This document shows, piece by piece, positions 43,180 to 54,204 of a DNA stretch of 64,000 nucleotides. The notes beneath the pieces were generated by a model. That model was not told the origin of the DNA. It saw nothing but the letters and a program-made list of their open reading frames with translations, and searched no databases. Position 1 is the stretch's first letter, and each line of letters begins with the position of its first letter. The stretch is from Rhizopus arrhizus (Eukaryota; Mucoromycota; Mucoromycetes; Mucorales; Rhizopodaceae), in contig JAKZZE010000018.1 of NCBI GenBank assembly GCA_024220505.1, positions 558,001-622,000 on the forward strand. The letters are read 5' to 3'. Both the position numbers and the translations under genes were made by a program.

Positions 43180-43340
43180 CAACTTATTTGTGAAAGGCGG
43201 TTAATTTACTTTTGGAAAGCTGGTCAAACATTTGACCAAGCTAGCCTCTTTTTTTCTGGACAATTTAACCACACACATGTGAGCAATTTTTTCCAAAAAA
43301 GTGGGCGAGGTTTTCAAAAATTCGATAAGTTGAAAGTGGA
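43180..43340 (-). repeat. Inverted repeat arm of second mariner-like element
   Basis: 161-bp partner of 41946-42106. The outer end is GTGGA followed by TA. Confidence 0.85.
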
Positions 43341-43499
43341 TACACCTTTTGAACGAAAGACTAAGGTCAGCAAAGTGCGTCAAATCCATATGCAAAACAG
43401 TTGCAAAGCAGAACACCATCAAATCCCATTTTTGTCCCAGAGGGCCGCCCTCGACTGCCTGTACGTCTGCATAATACGTGTTCACAGCTCGTCAAATCT

Positions 43500-44600
43500 T
43501 TGGACTGCATTCCTTGAGATTTCAGTCAAATGGTCCTTGCCTATCAAACCCGTTTGTCTTTGCCTATCCGGAGTATATTTGTGACCCCCGAGAGTCTATT
43601 CAAATTTTCAAGCATATATAACCAAATAGCAGTACGAGATATATTCCAGTTCAACCCTCAACTACGAATTGTTCAACGAAAACAACAAGAAGACATTACC
43701 ATACGCCACTGTTGTGCCGTCAATAAAATCTTTCGTGGCATAGATACCGGAAGAGTACATATTAACTACTTCTTCGAAAAACACTGACTACCTCAAGCTA
43801 CCAACGCCAATACAACAGTTATCGAACTACCTCAGCTTTGCTTCAATCCTCTGGTCAATTGTCTACAATTTCGATTTCCTCCTTCTAAAACGTTTCGAAA
43901 CGTTACTACTAAAACTTTCCGCAAAACTGTCAGCCAATTGAATCCTCCACCACGTTTTCTCGATGCTGTTAAAAACAATTCTGGCTCGACTTTTGGTCTC
44001 TGGCACTTACGGCAATTCAAAGAAATATCATGTTCAGCTTCATCCATAAAAGAATTCCGCGTAAGTCTCTGCTATATCGCTTCCTGCCAGCAAAATGTAC
44101 CACTCCAATCTGTTCACTTTGTAACGTAGTTGTCGACTCGGCTGATCACTTTATTTTTACGTGTCCACCAAAACTTGCAGTCTGGCAAGGTGTAATCTGT
44201 GAATTTTTGTGGCCCACCGTTGACACGCAGGGCATTTCTAATGCCTTTCCAACTCTCGATTTCTATCCAAACAATTACTGTCAAAATAAGACTATTACCG
44301 CTAATATGGTACTCATTATAACACTCTCCTTTATATGGAAAGCACACTGGAGTTACATTTTCAATAGCCAGTCATTCCTACCTAACAAGATCCCTCAAAA
44401 CATTTCATAATCCGTCCGCGACTACATTGCTGAAGAAAACGAACTCGATTGATCAGTTTTTCTTTTTTCATATATTATTATTGTCATTTATATTTTTATC
44501 CATATATTACTTTGTTTATTCTTCTTCTTGCACCCGCCTCTTAATTATTGCATTGAATATTTAACGCGGAGCAATAAATAAAAACCTTTAAAAAAAAATC
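43500..44600 (+). mobile_element. LINE (non-LTR retrotransposon) 3' remnant
   Basis: Decayed coding sequence in two or three frames. It shows IAVRDIFQFNPQLRIV and KIFRGIDTGRVHINYFF, then a RVT zinc-binding-like tail: IPRKSLLYRFLPAKCTTP, CSLCNVVVDSADHFIFTCP (C-x2-C...H-x4-C) and AVWQGVICEFLWP. The 3' end has an AATAAATAAAAACC run and a short A tract near 44600. It is 5' truncated close to the mariner arm. The order and zinc motif match the C-terminal region of LINE proteins common in Mucorales. Confidence 0.7.
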
Positions 44601-44829
44601 TGGTTTGTTTGGGGGTAAACGAGAAATTCCCTTTTTTATTGCATTTATTGGACTGCTTCTGAAAAGAGAATTGTACTTGAACGAATGAAACTAAAAAAAA
44701 ATATTCATGACTGAAGGTGAAATATTATATACTTTCTCTTTATACAAACGCACACCACACACCATCTTTTTTTAAATAAAATTTTTTTTTCCCTTTCTTC
44801 TAAACTTCTTTTCTCTCTTTACTTTACAA

Positions 44830-45632
44830 ATGAATACTATTTCTTTAGATTTTAAGCATAAAACAAAATATGATGAGCTTAAAAAAAGATATAGAGCTAT
44901 TGAAGAAGTAAGTTGCACACACAACATAATCATCCTACCTTTTTCATCCTTATTCAAATATAAAGGAAAATGAAATACTTGAACAAAAGCTATGCAAAGC
45001 TCGTAGACATATTAAAAGATTAAGACTTGAGAGAAGGTATAGAAAACATAGAAGGTTGCCTTGTTATTTATATTGGAAATGTAGTTTACTATTAGAAAGA
45101 GTTGATAAAGTGAACAATGATCATCATTCTGATTCTGGCTCAGAGATACTGCATAATGATTTTGAAAAGGTAATAACAATAGTAGTTGAAAAAGTCACAG
45201 TTAAATTGATATTGTATTTAGCACAAGATCATTAAACCAAAGAAAAAGAAAGATCCAAATGCTCCTAAAGGGCCTGGTAATGTATTTTTCTTATTTTGTC
45301 GTATGGAACGTGACAAAATTAAGGTTGAAAATCCTGAAGAAAATATTGGTGATGTTACAAGACTGCTTGCTCTTAAATGGAAAGGGTTAACTAAAGAAGA
45401 AAAAAAGGTACAAAATAAAGAAATGTATTTAATAAAATATTTATATATTAAATAGGTTTATTATGATACTTTTAAAAAGGAAATGGATGAATATGAAGAA
45501 GCAATGAAATCTTATAAAGAAGGTCTTATTGATTCTCCACCTCATATTCAAAATGATATTCCGATGATACAACATCAACAGCATCCTGAAGATATATTTA
45601 TTTTAAACACAGAAAATGAACACACATTATAA
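44830..45632 (+). CDS. NHP10: HMG-box protein, NHP10-like (INO80 complex)
   Basis: Four exons: 44830-44907, 44966-45169, 45222-45407 and 45456-45632, coding for 214 aa. An N-terminal coiled coil (KYDELKKRYRAIEEENEILEQ) runs into ARRHIKRLRLERRYRK, which parallels the helical start of yeast Nhp10. The single HMG box begins after a lysine block: KKKKDPNAPKGPGNVFFLF, RMERDKIKVENPEENIGDV, TRLLALKWKGLTKEEKKVYY. In yeast this protein binds DNA ends and recruits INO80. The orthology is inferred from coiled coil plus box order; a general HMG protein remains possible. Confidence 0.75.
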
Positions 45633-45707
45633 AATGACACAGCAGTGCTGTTTCAATTGTTATTTCTTTATGCCATTGATTATATATATATTTTATTATT
45701 AAAAGCT

Positions 45708-46833
45708 CTAATTGGATCCACATTCAATTTTTACAGATTTAATAATTGCAGAGATACTTTTATATTTTTTCCACTAATAAACAAAAAAAAAAAAAGTTAA
45801 TAAAGGATTAAAAAAAAAGTCAACAATTGTACTCACATCAACTGGTCCCTTGGCCCATTCTGCTGTATCAGATGGGTTACTGGCATCCCAAATACCAATT
45901 TGTATAGCACTAAATAAAAGTACAATTTAATTTTTTTTTTTTTTTTTTTTGGAAATTTTAGTTATATTAACTTACGAGGCTTCAGTTGGATATTCACAAG
46001 TAGCACGCTTACATGTATCAGCCTTTTTAACCTTACGAATCTCTTTGTTATCAATCAAGTACTTGATTTCAGTAGAGCTCCTATTTATTTCATTGTTAGG
46101 TTAGCAAGTTAAATCGCCATTTTTCTTTCTTCTTTACCAGTCAATTGTGTACGTATGAAAGCCTGATGTCGTATCTTCAGAATCATGGTTGCCACCATTA
46201 ACACCATAGACAATGTTCTTACCATAGAAATAGTTGGTTCTATTATATTTTATTAAAAAGACATGAGTTTCAAATATATGCATGATCGTATTGTTTTCTT
46301 ACTGGACTTTTTTAGGGTCACCTAATATTAAAAACGTAAGACTATGTATTTAAAGCTTTATCTTGCTTTACCTCCAAGCATTTCAAAATCAATTTCATCG
46401 CCACCAGGTGACATTAGTATAGCAGCAGTAACAACTCCGGGTGTACCAGCAGTCTTCAATTCAAAGCTAACACGACCATACTGTAACAAATTTTCAAATT
46501 GGAAATTGGGAGCATAAGGAGAAGTATATTTATTATAAGGTAAGCCTATTCATGATATAAAAAAAATGTTAAAAGGGTCTACTTAAACTATTTTTAATCC
46601 CTACCATCTTGAGAGGCGTTCTTTGCAGGAACATATTTTTCAGGTGGGTAAAGGGTCAACTTGAGACCTTCGGCAGTAAAGTCGACCCCCTTCTTGGCAT
46701 CACTAATCTCTTTCCAACCATCGTGGCTTTTAGTAAAGTCAGTTGTCTTGCTAACACATTTACTAGCAGTGACTGAGGCTATTTGAAGAAGGACACTTGA
46801 AATAAGAAAAAAGGCGCGAGAAGACAAATACAT
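45708..46833 (-). CDS. CRH-type GH16 chitin transglycosylase
   Basis: Cross-links chitin to beta-glucan or other wall chains. Seven or so exons from 46833 (signal peptide SSRAFFLISSVLLQIASVTA) to 45708. The catalytic signature GGDEIDFEMLG carries the nucleophile and acid/base Glu pair of the GH16 family. Flanking blocks fit CRH proteins: YGRVSFELKTAGTPGVVTAA, TNYFYGKNIV, FHTYTIDWSSTEIKYLID, PTEASAIQIGIWDASN and, in the final 66-nt exon (45773-45708), WKKYKSISAIIKSVKIECG. No C-terminal GPI signal or chitin-binding module is visible, so it is probably a secreted soluble form. Confidence 0.88.
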
Positions 46834-48055
46834 GATATTATTAAGAATACAGAAAAGTAAGGGAAAAGAAAATCATTAGATTCTTTTTATATGTTTTTTT
46901 TTATATCTTGCCAAGTTACTTGTCCAGAACCTTTTTCATATATGTAAGGGGAAAGGGAATATGGTTTTCTTTTTCTTTTCTTTTTTGTTAATTATTATTC
47001 GTTGTTAAATAACAAAGCAAAGAAGAATGAAAATTATTTTCTGATTGTATTATTATCATTTGTTAAGCAGCATGTATACTTAAACAAGTGAACAATTCAA
47101 TACAATAATATGTATGCGTCCTAGTTTATGGATAAAAGAAAAGAAGGGATCTACTTTGTACTACTCTACCAAAAGATCGACTTACCGCATACCTTATAGC
47201 ACTGTGAAATTAAATAAAATAAATTCGAGACATCTGTTTCATATAAGGGATTCATAGCCTTACATAAAACCAAGATTTCATAAAAACATACGCCATGTTA
47301 ACAATTCATTCTTACTCATCAAATAGAGGAAATACAAAGTGGGGAGAAACTTTGTGATACATGGTTATTCTGATTCAAGACGATTCACTTTCTTAAACTC
47401 TCTATAAAAGTATTAAAGCTCTTTAGTGCATTCTAATGAAGAGCAAGTACATTAAACTTTTTTTATAAAAACACAGTGGACTCAAAAATGCTCGATTAAA
47501 TCATGTATCGCTTGGGACTTGGCCTGTGATATTTTCTTCTCAAAGGAGAGAAGGGATTACAAGGAGTCATCTATAATCTAGAGCCAGTAAATATATCACG
47601 TTTCTATAATTCTCATGGCCAACTGTCATTTTTCGTTACTATTTTCTCTTCTTTGGCATTTTTTCTTTTTTGCTTGCATCACTGTAGGGGTTGCCTTGAA
47701 CGAGTACAACTTTTAAAAGCCCTGCTTGTCTTCACTTTGAGGACTTGGGATTTTTTCCTGAACCCATCTTTCCTTAGTCAAGCTTTTGAATATAATACAA
47801 TCTTTTTTTTTTTAATAAAAAAAATTAACACTTGTTTACTCAGTCAGTTTATCTACTATCTCTTTCAGTTCTTTAGCATTCATTTTTCTTTTTCAACAAA
47901 CCTAGTTCGGATTCTTTTTAACAGATGGGATTTTCCAATCCCCTGTAAATCCCTTTTTTTCTCTGTGGTGTGTCTTTTAGTGAAACGTAACGCCTCCACA
48001 AAACAAAACGCGAAACTACGATTAAACAAAAAGGCGAAAGGGGCACGTAATATCT
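46834..48055. other. Intergenic interval of 1.2 kb
   Basis: AT-rich with T runs. A 134-codon plus-strand frame (47653-48057) is very rich in Phe and Leu from poly-T sequence and shows no domain; I do not count it as a gene. Confidence 0.4.
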
Positions 48056-48480
48056 AAAATACATTGAATTGCCCGCGCTAGATCAATAAAGTAAAAAGAG
48101 AACTAAAAAACCCTTTGGACATAAAGGCAAAAGTATAGAAGAAGAGAAGAAGTAATGGACAGTACTTGAAGCACTTGAAACTAATTTTGGGGTAACCGCT
48201 TTAGGTGTTTATTACCAGGTTTTAGAGGGATAGTTGGGATCTCTTCATGACTCAAGTGATCGAGTTCATATGGTGATGTACAAATAACAGGCCATCGAAC
48301 TCTCCAAGCAAAAGCTTTTTTTGGGGAAAGAAGAGATTTCTTTGGCAATTGATTCAACAGGAAAGACGGCGAATCAAGAACTGAGAGAGGCATTTGTGGT
48401 CGACGGTGCATATGCAAACAACGAATGGTAAGGACATGGCTTTGGCTTTCCGCCAGGTACCATGTACATACAGCTGAGAC
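48056..48480 (-). mobile_element. LINE 3' fragment
   Basis: The minus strand encodes RCLHMHRRPQMPL, SFLLNQLPKKS and RVRWPVICTSPYELDHLSH, clearly related to the fragment at 61966-62469. A frameshift near 48420 separates an upstream GKPKPCPYHSL piece. The 3' parts of the two copies (for example TTAGTT...GATCTAGCGCGGGCAATTC here) are also alike, marking a common LINE 3' UTR. Confidence 0.65.
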
Positions 48481-48605
48481 TCTGTGTTACTACAAATACT
48501 TTTTCATCAATAAATACTTTCATTAGCCCATGCTGTTTGATAAAAAATCTTCATAGATATATACTGTGTTCTTTTTTTCTAAGCAAAATATTAGTACTAT
48601 TAAAA

Positions 48606-49258
48606 TGTCAAAGAAAGAAATAATCGATTATTTTAAGCAAAAGATTAGAGCTAAACATGCAAAGGGTATTGAAAGTGCTCTTAAACTAAAAGATTTAATG
48701 CATAATTGAAGCCTTACTGAAAACTATACCTCATTATAAAAATAGAGAAAAAGATAGAAAGAGATTGTGTAATCGGTATGGCTATGAAACAAAAGCATTC
48801 AATGCTTGTCCTTTTTATAATGAAGGTAAAAATCTCATAGTTCTTGATAAAATATGACTAATTCGTCGTTATACACAGAAAGTAAAATAAAGAGAGCACT
48901 AAGATGAAAAGTATGATTATGAAACAAAAGTAGCAAAATCAAAAGAGAAAGAAGAACCAATCATAACCCGAGAAGCAAGGTAAAAAAGAAATCCTTAAAT
49001 GTAGCAGATGTGGCAAAGAGGAATACAAGGACTCAAGATCCAAAGAGTGCGAATATCATAATAAGACCACGGATGAAACGATGGTAGAAAAGCTGGAGAA
49101 TGACTTTGAACGATATACAAAAAAATTTCACTTGTCATCTGTTGTAGGGCATGAAGGAAAACTGGCCAATTATATTCTAGTCTGTAAAAACTACTGGATA
49201 CTTTGGCATCGAGGCTTTAATGCGAGCAAAATATGCTTAATACTGCAAACTTTATTTT
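48606..49258 (+). pseudogene. Decayed gene or transposon relic with zinc-type motif
   Basis: Coding-like pieces in several frames: MSKKEIIDYFKQKIRAKH, LLKTIPHYKNREKDRKRLC, then KCSRCGKEEYKDSRSKEC followed by EYH (C-x2-C...C-x2-H), FERYTKKFHLSSVVGHEGKL and ILVCKNYWILWHRGF. Frames are broken by stops, and parts could be exons with lost splice sites. Family not recognised. Confidence 0.35.
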
Positions 49259-49932
49259 AAAAATAAAGGGCGTCCAGAAGCTTTTACGAGAAAAATCACT
49301 ATAGAGAAAACACTTTCTCTTCCAGAGGTTTAGTTATTTACATTGTAATGGAAAGTTCATAACAAAATGGTTCATAACTTCACAGGAAGGATAATTTATT
49401 ATATTTTATTATTCAATCCATCAAAATTTTACAATTATTATCATCAAATCATCTCAATTCTTTATTCCTCTTTTCTCAATTATTTTTATATTTTCTTAGA
49501 TACTTGGAAAACGCAGTAATCGTCTAAACACCTGTGATTTACAATATTACATTTGATAATTGTTTTGCCATATTTTGTTATGCAAGTATTATACAACATG
49601 TACAAAACACATTCAACAGGATGGAGGAATAAAATATAACAATAAAAATTATTTATATCTCTCTTTTTGTAACCTGTACAGTCATTCCATTCCTAGTTAT
49701 AATAGGATTTGTAACATCATATTTACCTATACTTTTTACGTAACGTCAATTTAGAATATGTTTTATAAAGTCATATATTAAGTCTTTGCATTAACCAAGC
49801 ATCATTCATTTTCCTCTTTTTATGAGAGTCTATTTCTGAAGCACTAGTTTAGATGTTATATAAAATAGTTTATTGATTAATAATGATAGAATATTGTATA
49901 TTTTTATTAAGTCTCAAATTTTCAAAAGCTCT
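49259..49932. other. Intergenic, AT-rich
   Basis: No supported feature. It includes the 3' flank of the acid phosphatase gene. Confidence 0.45.
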
Positions 49933-51031
49933 TTATTTGGGTTGAGGAGGTAACTCGGTAGAGTCAGAGTGTGTTTGATTCCAAGACAGACCAGTCAACA
50001 AACCAGGGATATAGTCAATGCCAAGAGGAATTTCACTTTCAGAGACATTTTTGTTTTTGTAATGGAGCTTCTTGGCAGCGAATGCGAAAACATTGTTCAT
50101 GGTCTTGTTAGCATCTTGACGGCCCAGACTTCCGAGCTCCCAGTTGAGTTCAACGGTGTTCAAGGTAGAAAAGTGGGAGTAAAAGGTACTATCAGTTGTT
50201 CCTCTAAGCTTTTTAGGAATGTCACCAAGCAAAAGTGACCAAACTCTGTTTCTAGCTGTCTTAGTTGTCTTATTTTCATCAAATGTGATCAATACAACTG
50301 TCTTCTTGAGAAATTCCTTATTATTCAAAGTCTTTTTGTAGAAATTAGCTAACCATTCGCCAGCAAAGGAAGCATTTGTATCGTGAGCATCATTGTTCAT
50401 ATCAGGGGTGTAAAACATCCAGTTAGGTAAATCACCTGAAGCAAGATCCTTTTCAAATTGATCACCTCCGACAATATTTTGTAAACGAGTACGATTCAAT
50501 CCAACAGAGTCAAAGATAACAGCAGGGTTATGTTTACGCACATAGGTACCTGATTTGTAACCAGTGTAGCCAACAGAAGGGATATTTTCTTGGTAGACCT
50601 TCCATGTCAATCCCTTTTTCTCCAAGAGATCATATATAGTAGTGACGTTGGCAGGAATATTGTAGTAATCATCATTATCGATACCAAAATTGGATCCTCC
50701 ACCAGCACAAACATAGTTGGGTTCAGAGGGATGAGTGATTGCATTGAAATTATCCAAAAGGATACCTTGCTTCTTAAGATCAGTAAAGCCAGGAACTTGG
50801 GCAACGGTCTCAAAGTCCTACAGATAACCATTAAATCTCTACCATTTTCTTTCTGATTTTTGACCAAAAATGACAGTTTACCTGGTTTTCGAACCATATT
50901 TGAAGAATATGATCAAATGCTTTACCTTTGGGTGCTCGGTGGTGCTTGTTTGTCTTTCCTTCAACAGAAGATGTGATAGCAAGACTTACAGTAGTAGCAA
51001 TAACAAAAAGGGAAGTAAAAGAGAGCTGCAT
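49933..51031 (-). CDS. Secreted acid phosphatase / phosphoesterase family
   Basis: Two exons (51031-50882, 50817-49933) encode 344 aa. A signal peptide (MQLSFTSLFVIATTVSLAIT) precedes KAFDHILQIWFENQDFE, the N-terminal metal-site strand of the phosphoesterase family (phospholipase C / AcpA-like), with later blocks HPSEPNYVCAGGG, VYQENIPSVGYTG, FYTPDMNNDAHD and VLITFDENKTTK, which hold the conserved Asn, Asp and Glu ligands. Several Asn-x-Ser/Thr sites suggest N-glycosylation. It resembles the Aspergillus PhoA-type extracellular acid phosphatase that scavenges phosphate; substrate is not proven. Confidence 0.88.
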
Positions 51032-51609
51032 TATTATATTATAGCTTGAGACTGTTTCTTTTTTCTTTTAAAAAAAATATACTTGTTGTGTCAGCGGTAT
51101 TTATATTGATTCATTTTTTTAGATTTATCAAGGACATAATCATTGAAAATCAACAAAGATGTTAGTTCTAGTGCAGGTGTATGGATTCAAAATAATTGAT
51201 TGGAAAATACAAATGTCAGTTAACCGAGAAGCAATATATAGCAGTGTAACGTTTCAATGGCAGAGAGAGATACACTGATTTAATCCAAATATGGTGTTTT
51301 CAACAAAAACGTGTAATAAAGGAAAAATTGTTATAAAACAGATGAAGTTACACATGTATTTTATCTTGAACTATCCAATAAGGCCAAGGATAGACAGCAT
51401 GATGGATTAATTATTAACCATTGTATGAACTTAATATGAACAATAGATGCTCTCTGAAAGACATCCAAGCACAAAGAATGTTTATTCATCTAATAGGTTT
51501 TTCCATACATTATTTTGATAGAGTGATCTATTATTATAGAGCTTTGTAAAAAACCTTCAATCTTAAAAGCTATTTACATCTTTTATTTCGTTTTCAATTT
51601 GTGTAGCAA
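51032..51609. promoter_or_regulatory. Upstream region of acid phosphatase gene
   Basis: Promoter and intergenic sequence. I saw no clear phosphate-response motif by eye. Confidence 0.3.
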
Positions 51610-51769
51610 AATGAAAAAGGCATGGACATTTGTTGTCACCCCTCTACCAATACACAGCAATTTTATTCGCCATTACATTAAAAAGACCGCTACCAGAGAT
51701 ATCTTGTATCAATTACATGAACCAACTCAAATAGTGCTCGAAACGTCGGTACCTAAATAATCGCTTCCT

Positions 51770-51809
<40 letters not shown>
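51610..51809 (+). other. Short ORF with 36-nt poly-A tail, possible retrocopy
   Basis: A 49-codon frame (MKKAWTFVVTPLPIHSNF...VLETSVPK) ends 14 bp before an uninterrupted 36-nt A tract (51774-51809). An A tract close behind a stop codon fits a processed, LINE-mobilised retrocopy or SINE, but the encoded peptide is not recognised and no target duplication was found. Confidence 0.3.
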
Positions 51810-51810
<1 letters not shown>

Positions 51811-52676
51811 CGAAAAGCGAACTCGCCCATTAAACTATGTATAATCTATCATTTAAAAAATATTAAAAAGCATTCAATTGAATGAATGCCACACTAGTAG
51901 ATATAGCAATGATGATTATAATAAACTATCTTTATATTTTAGTAACACAAAAATTGTATTTAATAGAATTCTCTTGATTATAAAACAATGGGTTAGTAGT
52001 GAGTTGGAAGATATATAGCACAAAAACCATACTTTGAAAGCAACTCAAGTTTACAAAGACCATAATCCTTTTCAAGAAAGTTATTTAAAATGGGCTTTTT
52101 TTTTTTATTAATTTGCTTATCTATTTAAGCAAGAATGGGGATACACAATGAAAAAGTATCACATACTCAAATCCTTCAAAATAAGAAAAATAATTCAATA
52201 AATACAAAAGGATTGACAATAGATATTCCAGTGCTTTATAAAAAGGCAGGCAAAATAAAAGTGTTTTAAGTTCTGATAAAAAATTATTATAATAAATATT
52301 TGTTTTGTTAGTTAATGATAATTTACACTGTATATATTCATTTCTTTCGGTTATTTCATACTGTAAGTATGGTTTACAAATCTAATCTTTATAAGAAGAA
52401 GAAAAAATAAAAAATACAAAGCTATAAAGCGCAGTTCATTTTAAAAATGCTATCATGATAACGATTGCATTTTCTAAAATACCTAAGCACTTTACCAAAG
52501 TATCATGTTAATCAGACTTTGAAATACTATTTAATTGCTTAGCTTTTCTACACTGTTATCTTTTTAAAGGTTTCTGAGTTGTAACGGGTGACCACCCATT
52601 TTCTTTTTTTTTTGGCAGCTTTCTTTTGTTGAATACATATTTTTTTTTTGTTCTTTTTTTTTAGTTCTTCAAAAAA
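51810..52676. other. Intergenic interval, AT-rich
   Basis: No gene-like frame seen. The right end is a T-rich leader for the methyltransferase gene. Confidence 0.45.
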
Positions 52677-53570
52677 ATGGTCGCTTCGACTTCCTTAGAC
52701 GTTGTTCCTGATGATCCAACAGCATATAAAACCCAAGAATATTGGGAAGAAAGATATCAAAAGTAAATGGCAAATATTCAAAATATGTTGTTTGATCTAA
52801 GTAACATTATTGAAAAGAGAAGATGCAAACACAACGTTTGACTGGTTCAAAACTTATGCTGAATTAAAGCCCTTCATAAATGAAGCAATCCCTGACAAGC
52901 AAGCTAAGGTTTTAATACTTGGTTGTGGAAATTCCAGTAAAGTTTTAACTTCTTTGATTATATAATACCTTATGAATTAAACTTAGTTATTATGTAGCCT
53001 TAGGAGAAGATATGTATGCAGACGGATACAAAAATATCACAAACATAGATTACTCTAAAACTGTTATTGAAAATATGAAGCTTCGATGCAGCGATAAGCC
53101 TGAAATGACATGTAAAAAAGTACAAAGAAGTAACAAGCCACAGCATATAACATATCACATATAGGGTTAGAAATGGATATTCGAGACTTAAAATTCGACA
53201 ATGAATCCTTTGATGCTGTCATCGATAAAGGTTTTTTTTTTTTTTTTTTTTTGCGAGTTTTATTTCGATTTGATTTACTCACTGCTTACCATTAGGTACT
53301 ATGGATGCTTTAATGTGCGATCGAGGAGATGTGTGGGATCCTTCCGAAGAACTGATTAAAGATGTCAAAGGAGAAGTTGATGAAGTAGAAAGAGTTTTGA
53401 AAGGAAACGGAATATTTTTGTATATTACTTTTGGCCAGCCTCATTTTCGTAAAAGACATTTACAAAGGGATTGCTGGACAATAGATATCAAAACTATGGG
53501 TGAAGCTTTTCATTATTTTTTTATCACTGCAGAAAAAGCTCGTCATAATATCGTGGAATCAAAATTATAG
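52677..53570 (+). CDS. Class I SAM methyltransferase, EEF1AKMT4/METTL13-like
   Basis: Five exons starting at 52677 (first exon ends 52762, AA|GTAAAT). The spliced protein reads KTQEYWEERYQK, DANTTFDWFKTYAELKPFI, the SAM loop VLILGCGNSTLGEDMY, NITNIDYSKTVIENM (acidic residue for ribose), MDIRDLKFDNESFDAVIDKG and TMDALMCDRGDVW, then EVERVLKGNGIFLYITFGQP and HFRKRHL. The GCGNS and VIDKGT(M/L)DAL motifs mark the eEF1A lysine methyltransferase group. The substrate is inferred from the family. One intron contains a 22-nt T run. Confidence 0.82.
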
Positions 53571-54204
53571 AAAATTCTGCAGTGTATGAAGAATTAAAAT
53601 TACATTTTTATTGAACTTTTCCTTTAAAGATTACAATCGCACACTTGACAGTATTATTCTTTGTTTTTGTCTCCAAACTATAGGGACATGGGCATCTGGA
53701 ATGGTACTCAGTATATTAATGTGAATTTTTAACAATACGATTTATGAACAAAAGTCTATCAAATATCTGTCATGATAGAATCAAAATGAAATTTTAAGTT
53801 GTGCTCGTCACTACACACTTGTTCGTCGGCTTTTGTCTGAAAAGACAGCAATGATTGCTATCTTGGATTTTTTCTTTTATCTCTTCAAGGATCGACTTAA
53901 TACTGAAGTTTTAATAGTAATTAAGCACTATATGTTATGTGTTTTTGGCTTCAGTGAATATTGTCTACCAGGATATTAGTAAAATGCTCAACAATCACAG
54001 ACAAATTCTGAAAGCAATTTGTGCTGAGAGCAGAGACGCTTAATATAGCTAGACACCCAACCTTTCACATAACAAGGCACAATTTTTGTTTTACCATGCA
54101 TTTTCAGTGACTGCACAAAAAGCGAAACTTCAAAAGACACTTTGCTTAAAAAAATACTTTTTTTTTTCTTTCTTTCTTTCTTAAAAAAGCTTTTTTAAAA
54201 CAAT
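53571..54204. other. Intergenic interval
   Basis: No supported gene. A TTTCTTTCTTTCTTTC run sits just before the FIP1 start. Confidence 0.45.

Larger units (their letters stand above)
41946..43340 (-). mobile_element. Second mariner-like element, decayed inside, arms preserved
   Basis: A 1,395-bp unit bounded by inverted repeats at 41946-42106 and 43180-43340 that differ at about one position on reading. They begin TCCACTTTCAACTTATCG and are unrelated in sequence to the arms of the element at 21142. The interior carries a broken transposase on the minus strand. TA follows the right end, but the left flank reads TC, so a TA duplication is not evident. The N-terminal DNA-binding part of the transposase is largely missing. 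Confidence 0.82.

Noticed and set aside
43201..43485. 95-codon minus-strand frame beside the second mariner arm
   Set aside because: It runs from the mariner arm into LINE-like sequence on the other strand; most likely a shadow frame.
47653..48057. 134-codon plus-strand frame
   Set aside because: Composition is dictated by T runs (Phe/Leu) and there is no motif or splice context.
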